A stretch of DNA of 64,000 bases from Ophiura sarsii (Eukaryota; Echinodermata; Ophiuroidea; Amphilepidida; Ophiuridae). The notes beneath the pieces were generated by a model. The model was not told the DNA's origin, made no database searches, and saw nothing but the letters and a program-made list of their open reading frames with translations. The stretch covers positions 80,921,786 to 80,985,785 of the forward strand of contig CM069445.1 of NCBI GenBank assembly GCA_035610835.1, given 5' to 3'. This document shows, piece after piece, positions 23,301 to 34,749 of this stretch (the first letter of the stretch is position 1; each line of letters starts with the position of its first letter). The position numbers and the translations under genes are program-made.

Positions 23301-23943
23301 TCATTCTAGTGCTTTTCAAAGAGCAATTAATTATAGACAAATACACTATAAATAGGTTAAATTTACAAATAGAATAAAAGCTTAAATGAATTAAATAATT
23401 AAAGCATACAATACAATAAAAATACATTTAGATCAATATTAGGTGATAACACTATACAACTAGTATGACATATCAATCTATCCTTGTAGATGACCAGCAA
23501 TTATTGTTATCAGGTCCTAGATATTGAATATGTTCAACCAGTTTAGAGACTACATAATATAAGTGGAAGTAAACATCTTTGCAGGCAGAATTTAGTTAAA
23601 AGTTGAGCTGTGCGAGATTCACAGCAATAGCATGCTTGGTAAAATATCAGGATTACTAAAAAGCCTGAGCTTTGAACCTAGCAGAGCATAATAAGATCTT
23701 TACCAAGAGGCAGAATTTTAGTCCAATGAGTTAGTAAATGATGATATCTAGACTGTAGAGTTAGTAAGCAGTAATCCAGTGTAAAATTACTAGCTTAATG
23801 GAATATTTCTTATTATCTGATATATTAATTCACAGATTTTGCAATATGATCATCTGTATTGTTGCAACTTGTTAATCTGAAAGATATCGCATATTTGCCA
23901 AAGTGATCTTATAGACATGGCATCCTTAAGAATTTTAGAAAGC

Positions 23944-23966
23944 GATAGATAGATAGATAGATAGAG
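23944..23966 (+). repeat. GATA microsatellite
   Basis: A short run of about five GATA repeats. Confidence 0.9.
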
Positions 23967-24050
23967 GATGTAATTTAGACTACTATAATATTAGTCAGGT
24001 TTGATCAGGTGCTTTCTGATTTGCTACTTTCTGATACTAGTGATCTTTAA

Positions 24051-24274
24051 TACTTTCCACGCAGATATTAATTTTACCATATACAACACAGAATTTTCAG
24101 AAACCTTTTCCAACTTTCAAAGTCTATCTCAAGAACTACTGAACCAATACAAGGCATGTTTGTACTTTTTAAATGCATTTCTCATGGTGATTCGAAATAT
24201 GGTATTGATATTCAACAATTTTGACATTTTTGAACATTTTGTGAAATAATGGAATGTCGTCTGCGTGGAAAGTG
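24051..24274. mobile_element. TTAA-flanked miniature element, family C copy 1
   Basis: Bounded by TTAA at 24047-24050 and 24275-24278. Ends are TACTTTCCACGCAG and, from the right, CACTTTCCACGCAGACGACA. The interior (AACTTTCAAAGTCT, TGCATTTCTCATGGTGATTC) recurs in a related element at 43616-43853. The open frame across it at 24001-24249 is translated transposon sequence. Confidence 0.8.
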
Positions 24275-24299
24275 TTAATCTTGGTTAGTATATTGTGCG

Positions 24300-27200
24300 G
24301 TGTGGTAATCCGAGAGACATCACATCTCTTAGATAGGTTAGTAAGCAATGATTATGCTAATTAGTTACTAAATGGTGATTTAGTGATCTTAAAGACATCG
24401 CGTCTTTAAGATTGTTAATGAGCGATGATCTAAGTATGCTAATTAGTTAACTAGAGATGTCAGGATGATTTGCTATCGTAGTTTTTAATCATCCTGGTTA
24501 GTTCGGTGATATTATGGTACTCTTAAAAGACATCGCGTCTTCAAGATTGTTAGTAAGCAATGATCTAGCTAACTAATACTGATTTGATGATGAACTATCT
24601 AAATATGGTTTTAATAAGATCTTAATTTAATGTTTCTTCTAAACGTAATCTGCATATTTCTATTTCTTTGATACTTCATCCTTGTTAGTAAATGGGTGCA
24701 GTGTGATCTTAAAGACATCGCATCTTTAGGATTGTTAATTTAAGCGATTATCTAATATAAGCGATGATCTAATAAAATATGGTAGTTACTAGCTCATGAT
24801 GATTTGCCATCTAGTCATAATCATCCTTGTTAGTAAATGGATGTGATGATGTTACAGTGATCTTAAAGACATTGCGTCTTGTAGATTATTAGTAAGTGGT
24901 GGATGGAGATCTAAAAGACATCGCATCTTTTAGATTATTAGTAAATGGAATATGGTAATTAGCCAATGGTGATTTGATGATTTGCTTTCTAGTTTATAAT
25001 TGTTCTTGTTAGTAAATGGATTTGCGTGGTGATCTTAAAGACATCGCATCTTTAGGATTGTTAATAAGCGATGATGGTATGGTAATATGGTAATTAGTAA
25101 CTAATGAAGATTTGATGATTTGCTCTCTTGTTTTTAATCATCTTTGTTAGCAAATGATGTGGTGATCTTAAAGACATCGCGTCTTTTAGATTATTAGTAA
25201 ATGCTCTAATGGAATATGGTAATTAGCCAATGGTGATTTGATGATTTACTTTCTAGTTTATAATTGTTCTTGTTAGTAAATGGATTTGCGTGGTGATCTT
25301 AAAGACATCGCGTCTTTAGGATTGTTAATAAGCAATGATGGTATGGTAATTAGTATTAATGGTGATTTGATGATTTGCTCTTTTGTTTTTAATCATCTTT
25401 GTTAGTAAATGATGTGGTGATCTTAAAGACATCGCGTCTTTAGGATTGTTAATAAGCGATGATGGTATGGTAATAATTATGGTAATTAGTAACTAATGGT
25501 TATTTGATGATTTGCTGTCTTGTTTTTAATCATCTTTGTTAGTAAACTAATTCCCTATAGTGAGCTTAAAGACATCGCGTCTCTATGATTATTAGTAAGC
25601 CATTATCTGATTAAATGTGGTAATGAGTTAGCTAATAATGATTTGCCATCTCGTTTATAATCATCATTGTTAGTAAATGGATGTGGTGAATCTTATGGTG
25701 ATCTTAAAGACATCGCATCTCTAAGATTATTAGTAAATGATGATCTAATTGATTGTGATCATAAGTTAATATGGGGATTATTTGATGATTTGCTCTAATC
25801 TTAATCGTCCTAGTTAGTAAATGGGTGCGATCTGGTGATCTTAAAGACATCGCATCTTTAGGATTGTTAATAAGCATGATGGTATGGTGATATGATAATT
25901 AGTAATTTGATGATTTTCTCTCTTGATTTTTATCATCTTTGTTAGTAAATGATGTGGTGATCTAAAAGACATCGCGTCTTTTAGTTTATTAGTAAATGAT
26001 CTAATGGAATATGGGAATTAGCCAATGGTGATTTGATGATTTACTTTCTAGTTTATAATTGTTCTTGTTAGTAAATGGGTTTGCATGGTGATCTTAAAGA
26101 CATCGCGTCTTTAGGATTGTTAATAAGCATGATGGTATGGTAATTAGTATTAATGGTGATTTGATGATTTGCTCTCTTGTTTTTAATCATCTTTGTTAGT
26201 AAATGATGTGGTGATCTTAAAGACGTCGCATCTTTAGGATTGTTAATAAGCAATGATGGTATGGTAATAATTATGGTAATTAGTAACTAATGGTGATTTG
26301 ATGATTTGCTCTCTTGTTTTAAATCATCTTTGTTAGTAAATTGATTCCTTTGGTGATCATATAGACATCGCGTCTCTATGAATATTAGTAAGCCATGATC
26401 TGATTAAATATGGTAATTAGTTAGCTAATAATGATTTGCCATCTCGTTGATAATCATCCTTGTTAGTAAATGGATGTGGTGATCTTATGGTGATCTTAAA
26501 GACATCTTTAAGATTATTAGTAAGCGATGATCTATTGTGATTATAAGTTAGCTAATGGTGATTTGATCTCTGATTATTAATCATCCAATAGTTAGTAAAT
26601 GGGTGTGATCTTAAAGACATCGCGTCTTTAGGATTGTTAATAAGCGATGGTGATATGGTAATTAGTAAGGTAATGGTGATTTGATGATTTGCTCTCTTTG
26701 TTTTTAATCATCTTTGTTAGTAAATTGATGGTGATCATAAAGACATCGCGTCTCTATGATAATTAGTAAGCCATGGTCTGATTAAATGTGGTAATTGGTT
26801 AGCTAATAATGATTTGCTGTCTATTTTTAATCACTTCATAATTGTTGATCAGAACTTATCAACATATCGTTGTATCATTGAAAGTTGGTCCTTGTTAGTA
26901 AATGGACGTGTTAAAGTGATCTTAAAGACATCGCATCTTTCAGATAATTAGTAAACAATGATCTTATTCAATGTGATAGTTAGCCAGATGATTGGATGAT
27001 TGTTTCAAAACTTATCAACATATGTTTGTATCATTGATAGTTTATCCGTGTTAGTAAATGATTGCATTGTGGTGATCTTAAAGACATCGCGTCTTTAAGA
27101 TTGTTAATAAGCTATGCAGATATGTTAGTTAGTAGGCTAATGATGATTTGCTATCTATAGTCTGTAATCATCCTAGTTAGTAAGTGGATGCTGCATCATA

Positions 27201-27520
27201 CATACATCACATCTTTAGGATTATTAAGAAGTCATGATCTAATTAAATATGGCAACTAGCCAATGATGTGTGGATGATTTGCTGTCTATAATATTAAATT
27301 CAATGATTGGTGCAGTTGATCTTAAAGACATCGCGTCTTTAGGATTTTTAGTAAGCAATAGTAATTAGTAAGCTAATAGTAAGTAGTAAGCTAATGGTGA
27401 TTTGATGATTTGATCTCTAGTTTTAAATCATCTTTGTTAGTAAATGGGTGTGATGTGGTGATCTTAAAGACATCGCGTCTTTAAGATTATTAGTAAGCGA
27501 TGATCTAATCAAATATGGTA
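24300..27520 (+). repeat. Hairpin satellite array, about 25 units of ~125-150 bp
   Basis: Each unit carries GATCTTAAAGACATCGCGTC followed by TTTAAGATT, then TTAGTAAGCGATGAT, a variable AT-rich part, GATGATTTGCT, AATCATC and TTGTTAGTAAATG. The first block is an inverted repeat: an 11-bp stem ATCTTAAAGAC/GTCTTTAAGAT around loop ATCGC (24386-24412). I counted about 25 copies. Several carry paired changes that keep the stem, as at 24909-24935 (TTA to TAA, opposite arm TAA to TTA) and 26734 (CTT to CAT, AAG to ATG). Unit length is irregular. No reading frame runs through it. It could be a structured non-coding RNA source or a palindrome-maintained satellite. Confidence 0.9.
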
Positions 27521-28080
27521 ATGAATTCAATGCTTGTGATTTGCTAATCAGCTACTCAATTGTGTTAGTAAAAGGCTGCCTTTGTTGGTGATTCTACATT
27601 ATTTGCTAACATTGGTGATGATCTATTTGATTAAGGATATTATATGAATGATGATTTACCGATTTATGCTACATGTATGGAAATGAAAGTTAACTATAAT
27701 CAATGACATTGCTTTAACTAGCCAATCTTTTATCATTGTTAGTTGTTGGTGCTGCATGATAGTTACAGACATTGTGCAATATGCGAGTTGATAATATGTC
27801 TGCTAGAAGGTTGCTTAGTAAAGATTAGTTGTCATGCTATCGCTACTTAATGAGTTGCTTAAATTATCATTGCTTGTACCAAAGATATCAGATCAATGAC
27901 ATTTAATTAATGTTAGTAAATGATGGTGCATTATAATGATCTTACGTTAATGAGTTAGTAATTAAGAACTATTGTCATTCAGAGCATAGTAGTGTGCATG
28001 CTCCAATATAACTATATTGTGAATAAGTATTAGTAAATGATAGAGAAAGATAAAGAATTGTGTGATTAGCTTAGATATTG
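27521..28080 (+). repeat. Degenerate edge of the array
   Basis: The TTAGTAAATG and GATGAT words persist, but the hairpin block is no longer recognisable. It looks like decayed units at the right edge of the array. Confidence 0.55.
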
Positions 28081-31000
28081 CATAGCACATTAATGCAGCA
28101 GAATTAATGATTAATATTCCATCTTTTAAGTGGTACGATATACATATAAGGTTATACGATATATAGATGAAAGATGATTTAAGAAATAAGAATCTTATTC
28201 ATACATTATTAAGTATGGTCTAGTGATAAAGTCATCCTAAGATAAGAAAGTCCACTAGAAATGACATACATCCATAATGATCAGGATTATGTAGAGACTT
28301 GTGCACTGTAATACCAGAATATGTTGAAATTTGTGTTCAACATTCCCTTAAATATGATATTGTATTTGATCAGATTGAAGAAATGACTTATTCTGCAGCA
28401 AAATTTCCACAATATATGTTATTCCTTGCTTAAATTTGTGCTCTGTTATTGATCCAATTGTCCAATTTGTTCCACACATGCACATGGTTAAACACACAAC
28501 ACTCACAATTCAACGTCACATTGATTAACAAGTTAATACACAATTTTCTTAATCTACATTTTTTGATTGCAACTTTCCCGGCCAATTTGCACATGATCCG
28601 AGTTCATTTTATAGAACATCATTAATACATTTTACACCTTTTTGAGGTAGGTTCACCTATTTTAACTATATCACTACATTTAAGACTAAAAAGAAAACAA
28701 ATTAGTTTGTAATTATCATGTTACATGTTAAAAAAGTGACTTGATAATTCTATTGAATGTGAATAACTTAATAAAAGTTGAAATGCTTAATCTCTAACCA
28801 ACTTGTTTTCTTTTTAAATCTGTTAATTACCATAATTATACCAATCTTGCTATTTATTACTACTATCTACCAATCATTCTACTACCACTATTAATGGTTC
28901 TCCATCGTCTACATCGTGTACAGGCAGCGTTAGCAGGCTTTTAGAGTATTAACCCGGTTTAAACACTTGAACCGTTGTGTTAACCGGGTTTACTTCTAGA
29001 TTAAGGCATGCAGCATATGAGGTTCACATTGATGTCTGTGTATACAGTTGAATACAAGATTGAACAGTACAAAGTGCAAAAGCTGTAGTGAATTGTATGT
29101 GTGAATATAGGTATAGCTAATAATAGTTAGTAAAGCTATGAAACATTGAGACAATCAGTTAGTATAAGCAGAATACTTAGTGTTTTGGTTGAATATCGTG
29201 CAGAATGTTAGCTAATTTAAGTTAACAATAGTATTTTAGCTATAGCGAATGGTAAACTCATAGGATACAAATATGAATCTTATTGTTTCTCTATTGTTGT
29301 TTATCAAATCTGCAAGAATAAATCCCGTATAACCACACACTAAACATAGCTAAGAGAGTGCAGTGCCTATTATGTCTAGTATTTGCGCAATGAAATACAG
29401 TGTTTTCTATTGAATAATTGGATGTTATATTGATATGTATACCTATAAATGATTGAATGTATAATTAATATTTCCATTTCATTTGACCAATCATAAGGCT
29501 TGTTTCACTCTTTGCTTTGTAGCTTTTGGCCAATCAAGACTCTCAATACACAGACACAGTCATCTTATCCTTACTTATTAACATCCCATCATGCAATGCA
29601 AAATAATTTGTAAAAGTCACATGACAATTTTCAATGGGTGAATTTCTGTAGCAATTAATTTTCAAATAACTTGAAATTATTGCAATAGTTAGCTCTGTAA
29701 AGCTTGAAATCATCATATACCTAGTAATATTTTGCATTGCATTCATGGTTAAAACACCATAACATTATCACTTTTCAATATCATAATTCCATCATAAGAA
29801 CCTACAAAAATATGTTTTATAAGTTACATCTACTCTACTGTATGAGATGATTGCTAGACACATGTTGGCAACATAGTGACGCTTTATAGCGCTGTTCCCA
29901 AAAACAAATGGTTTATGTTACAGAGTATTGCTCAGCGAGGTTTTCTAACTACATTATGGATGGCCAAGTTAACAATATGATGTCTGTGTGTTGTTGTTTT
30001 CTATTCAGAATTGTCCCCTTGATAATTAGCAAGTAAATACAGTGTTTTCGTACTTTTTTTCGATATGAATATTTTGGGCTATGTTGATATTATTTTCACT
30101 TGCAATTAATTGTAAAGTACTGATTTGTAATTTGTAATCTTGCATTATTGAATCATGAGATGTGAACCTTGTTATTGAATTATTCTAAAACTTGTTATAA
30201 TAATTGGTTATTCGTAAGGTTAATGATATATCTAGCCAATGAGGGACATTGTAAGCAAAGCTTTTGACAGATCCATTTTAATTGGTTACTCAAGAGAGGT
30301 AAACTAAGCTATTAGCCAATCAGAGATAGTGTTAACAAATTAATTAAAACCTGTAATTCAACATGGTTGCCCATCTCATAGTGCAATGATGTAGACATAA
30401 ATAATATGAACCATTTGCCATCAAATGTATTAACCCAAGCTCTTCCAAATTGTAATATTTTCCCAATCAAACCAAATAGATCGATCTTAAGTCTGGACCT
30501 GTTTCACTGTTTTGTGTGTACTGTTTTAAGTGTGTTTAATTATACAAGACTATTCTACAATTGTTTAGGTACGGTTTAATCCCCTCAGTTTACAGTGTTA
30601 TGTCTTTATGTGGCAAGAATAAGAGCATTTATACAATGTTCAGTAGAATTTGGAACATGACCCCATTCATTTGCTGTTTTTATAACCATTTTAGAAATGT
30701 GTGTCCAAAGTAATTGTAAATGCACTGTGTGCTAACACATAATTTCATTATATCCTTTGTCTTGTGGTTGACGAATGCACTTTTCCAAAGGTCACGTTTC
30801 AACTTCTAGTGAACAGTTTATATCAAGAAATATCTACATTCTATCACCTACAAATGATTATTATATAGAACTACTATTTTGTCAGTACCAATGGTATCAT
30901 CAAGTGTGGAGTTGTTAGAAAGAACCCGACAGTAATATGTCATGTCAAAACATGAATTACTAAAATGTCTATATATACATACATCTGAGTTGCTAAAAAA
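28081..31000. other. AT-rich non-coding stretch
   Basis: No gene or transposon end recognised. A small inverted repeat at about 28951-28992 (TTAACCCGGTTTA facing TAAACCGGGTTAA-like sequence) contains CCGGTT motifs. Short frames on both strands have no recognisable domains. Confidence 0.5.
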
Positions 31001-33626
31001 ACATTGCAAAACTTTCGTAGTGTGATAACTATAAGAAAGATTTTACAAATATGGTTTACTTTGAGTTGTGTAAAGAACACATTTTGTCAAGATGCACTTA
31101 AAGTGCATTGCTTGAATACATACATTAATTCATTCTATACCCGCTTTATCAGCGGGTACAGGACATACAATTATAGCATAATTTATGCACATTTTACATT
31201 TCTAATTAATCAATCAGTAGCCATACGTGGTCAAATGCCAAGTAAGCTAAGGTAATTGATACAGAGTAGAGTTGGTATTATGCACAACATCGTATTGTTT
31301 TTAATTATATTTTTTATTTTACCGTATTTTTTTTCTTCTTCATATATGTTGTTGAGTTTTTTGGTTTTTTTAATATTTTCTGGCTTCACAATTTATTGGA
31401 GAGTGGTTATGCACGTTTGTACCAAAATTGATATATTTCTGTTGTTTTTTTCTTTTGTCATCCTTGTTGTAACGTGGTACTGTTCAATTGGGGTAAAATG
31501 TGCATACATTTACTTATATAGACAACAGTAGCTTGATATGATCACATTTTAGAGTGGCCTATTATAACCGTATATAACCTTTCCTTATCTTTTACAGGCA
31601 ACAAACGCGTGCTACCTTTCCCACGCATCTTGAATGAAAAAATAAAGCCAATAATCATAGCAATCAACCCCTCGATCATTTTGATGTGAAAATTGTAACT
31701 ATACAAATTATAGCTATCAATTATGTACGTGTTACTTCTATTTGAAATATGATACACTTAGCATTGATAATTACATATTGGGTAATTTCTCGGGCCAATA
31801 CCCCCAGTTTGTAATTGTGGTATCATGTCCTTGTATTGTTACCAAATATATTTTACAGCCTGTTGGTTTCTGCCTTTGTTTACCACGGATCAAGTCTCAG
31901 GGATCCGATCCAGAATAATTGATAACAAAAGACCATGGGATAAAAAGTGACATTGTAGCGAAAGTTTTTCAATGTGTATCAAAATCAACAGCTGGTGACG
32001 GAGAGATATTTCAGGGATATATGTTGTATTTATATTGGCATTATTGTTTCAATAAATAAAATAAGTTGATATATGATTACATGTGAACATGGTGAAATGC
32101 GCATTTAGACATATATTGACGCATGCGCAAATTGCGTAGTTGTGGTGTGAGTTTTTCTACAAACAAAGAGAAATTGCGTTTTGTATGCTCCGTTGCCCAG
32201 GGCACCGGTGTATTCATCAGCTCGGTAGATGGGTTTTATTAAAAGTCTATGTGTCGCGTGCTACGATGCCGGCCGGTTAGTAGGCGTGGTGGGGTTTTTT
32301 TAAAACACAAAGCATGACAGCAACACGATGCAAAAAGTTTTTGGTGAAATATCATGAAGCAGAATTTTGCAGTGCGGTGTTATTAAAAGCATTTTTTGTT
32401 AGTTTATATACCTTATCCATATAACATCAACGTTACTTAAAAGCTTTATGTTGCCTCCTGAACCAGACACATTGGGATTAAGAAACATTTTTAGTGATAT
32501 AGTAAGCTCTTAAAGTCCAAAGATAAGTTAATGCTCAAAAATGTTGTTCCGTCAAAGACTGCCTTGGAGAAAGTATAAGTATATCATGTCTATATTAGGG
32601 CTACTCATTTCAAGATCATCGCCATATTTCAAGTTCATGTGTCTTATATCAATGGTGTAGATAAGATTCGGGTCAATTAAAAGTCTTACTCTGATTTAGC
32701 CTTTAAAAAAGGTAAAGACCAAAAGAATTGTTTATGGGGATTTAAAAGGCTTCCATATGACTATGAACATATTCAATCTATAAATTACATCATGGAATGA
32801 AATATTTTTTGGGTTTTTGTTTTCGCCAGAAGCCAGTGGGAAATTCGTGGCTGCAAAATATTAGTAAAAGCTCAACTTAAATTCTCTTTGTCCAAGGCAA
32901 GTCCGAAATAGTAAAAATATATCGTGTGAAAAGAACAAAGCCTGTGATATTTTAAGGCTAGTAGCATATATTAAGTTTAAGTGCGAGAAGCACGCACGCA
33001 TGCATGCATACACTAATCAACGGCAGACCGTATGTTGGCTCTGGGGATGAGAGCGAGAGAGAGTGAGCGCAAAGCATCATCGCACCTCATTTTCATAATT
33101 AAACCACAAAATGGCGACCGTGAAATATTTTTGATTTGTTATCGACAGACGATCAAAATGCAATTATGCACAACACTGGGCATTTAAATTCATTGATATT
33201 AGTCACAAGGCTTTGTCCGTTTCCAAAACAGCATTTTTTTCTACATTTTAATCGAGTAAATATGCCATTGTTGTAACAAGAATTCTTTGAAATTTCGCAT
33301 GTAATGATACATGTATTTATAGTTGAAAGAAATGAAATGCAATGATCTGTTAAATTGAACTTTTGCAGGTGCCTGCTTGTTTTTGAGGTTTTTTGATGTC
33401 TTTGTATGTCAACACACACTTAGTGAATTGGAGAGAATATACAACTGACAAGGGCTAATGGTTGTTAATATGAAAAGAAAGCAAGTTAGAAAAAAATGCT
33501 CGAAAATAAGCGAAAGTTATACATATCAACAATGTGTTCAATTATATATACATACACAATATAATCAGGATACATACATTAATTAGCTATATGATGGGTA
33601 GACGTCTTTGGCTGATGAAGAAGGGG
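31001..33626. other. AT-rich non-coding stretch downstream of the SPSB3-like gene
   Basis: Contains T-rich frames that translate as hydrophobic peptides only because of base composition. Also a GC-richer patch near 32200-32300 and a GAGA-like run near 33050. The part nearest the gene should include its minus-strand 3' UTR. No close AATAAA signal is obvious on that strand; the first clear one read in that direction is near 32234. Confidence 0.4.
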
Positions 33627-34460
33627 CTACGTTTTCATGCACTCACCGATGTAACATTTCAGCTGTGTAGGTAGTAAAAGTACATCTAGGCATTGTCGAG
33701 TTCGTAACCTTTTTGCGATTGTGATACGACACCGGTCTTGTAGAGACGAAAAACTCCTTTTTCTGACGCCAATCCGCATCTCGGTTCTCGCTGCAGTGGA
33801 TGCTACCATCGGATACAAGTCGTTGTTGAGCTCGTTGAGACCAGAAAAAGCTTCGCCAAGACACACTCCATCTTTGTAATAAGTCAGAGTACCTTTGACA
33901 CCGTCGTAAAGAATGCCCACCTTGGTCGATTCGTTTTCTTTAAAAGGTTTGGTATATTTTCTTGACTTGCCGTTATGCCAGAGGAAACCTCGATGCGACA
34001 ATCCCCAACCTTGGTCATCCTCACCGATGATGTTCACAAAAGCGTCAATATGGAGTCTAGTTTTCTTAGTACCAACCCCTAACATCATGCTCGTACCAAA
34101 AACTCGACTCGGTATGATAACCTCCCAGTAGTATAACGAACCAGCTTGTAGCTCTTTTGTACCTCGAATACCGGCAGTGCCGTTGGACCAATTCGGATGA
34201 AATTGGGCAGTTCTGTTGTTCTCCCCGGATAGTTTCACTTCATGTGATTTTTCTCGAGCATTCCATGTCCAATCGTCGTCACAGCTTTCTCTTAAGGGTA
34301 TGTGAGTGTGTAGCATTACCGATGTGTTAGTTTTGCTGCTGCTGACGATGCCGTTATTGCAAGGTGGTTTTTTATTCGCCACATCATCAGTAGATAGCAC
34401 TTCTCCATCCTCATCACCACTGTTCATCGTCGTCACTTCCCTCCCACCCACCAGCCCCAT
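33627..34460 (-). CDS. SPSB3-like SPRY domain and SOCS box protein
   Basis: A single-exon frame of 277 residues from ATG 34460. SPSB proteins are substrate receptors of Cullin-5/Elongin ubiquitin ligases: the SPRY domain binds the target and the SOCS box binds Elongin B/C. SPRY spans about residues 63-233, with landmarks WTWN, GTAGIRGTKEL, YYWEV, FGTSMMLGVGT, GWGLSHRG, GTLTYYKDG and LYPMVASTAART. The GTAxIRGTKEL and YPMVxSTAAR signatures match SPSB3 rather than SPSB1/2/4. The SOCS box is about residues 239-274: BC box SLQDRCRITI and a Cul box-like LLLPTQLKCYI. Human SPSB3 is reported to direct turnover of nuclear cGAS and SNAIL; whether that applies here is unknown. The frame stays open 54 codons upstream of this ATG but lacks another ATG. 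The ATG 11 codons downstream has a better -3 context and is an alternative start. Vertebrate SPSB3 has introns, so this could be an intronless paralogue or retrocopy. No disabling change is visible. Confidence 0.9.
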   Translation of the reverse strand: MGLVGGREVTTMNSGDEDGEVLSTDDVANKKPPCNNGIVSSSKTNTSVMLHTHIPLRESCDDDWTWNAREKSHEVKLSGENNRTAQFHPNWSNGTAGIRGTKELQAGSLYYWEVIIPSRVFGTSMMLGVGTKKTRLHIDAFVNIIGEDDQGWGLSHRGFLWHNGKSRKYTKPFKENESTKVGILYDGVKGTLTYYKDGVCLGEAFSGLNELNNDLYPMVASTAARTEMRIGVRKRSFSSLQDRCRITIAKRLRTRQCLDVLLLPTQLKCYIGECMKT

Positions 34461-34538
34461 CGGGCTTCTCCGTCTTAAAACACACTCCTTACTCGACAAT
34501 AGCTCAAGTCTCAAATAAATCTCCCGACCCTGAACAAT

Positions 34539-34548
34539 CCTTTTTATA
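34539..34548 (-). promoter_or_regulatory. Possible TATA box of the SPSB3-like gene
   Basis: TATAAAAAGG on the minus strand lies about 80 bp upstream of the chosen ATG. It would place transcription start near 34518, leaving a leader of about 58 bases. This also argues for ATG 34460 or the next ATG over any start further upstream. Motif match only. Confidence 0.45.
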
Positions 34549-34696
34549 TCGCTTTTGGTAATAATCACGACAGATGCCGCCTCGTTTCGTCCGGAGAAAC
34601 ATGGCGAGAGGAGAGTTAATCAAGCATATTTTACCCACAATTTGCACAGCCGGTCGCGTGCGGCTCTCGCTTACGATCCATATATCGTGTAATCCT

Positions 34697-34701
34697 ATTG
34701 G
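34697..34701 (-). promoter_or_regulatory. Possible CCAAT box
   Basis: CCAAT on the minus strand about 180 bp upstream of the inferred transcription start, in GC-richer DNA (34570-34740) that contrasts with the AT-rich surroundings. Motif match only. Confidence 0.3.
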
Positions 34702-34749
34702 TTCCGTGGCAATTTCGTCGCGTGCCGATATTAATTATTCATGAGCACG

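Noticed and set aside
24300..27520. CRISPR array
   Set aside because: Repeats are ~125-150 bp with related, drifting spacers, in a eukaryotic context; not repeat-spacer architecture.
31256..31531. 91-codon frame predicting a very hydrophobic protein
   Set aside because: T-rich DNA gives Phe/Leu/Ile runs; no supporting splice or start context.
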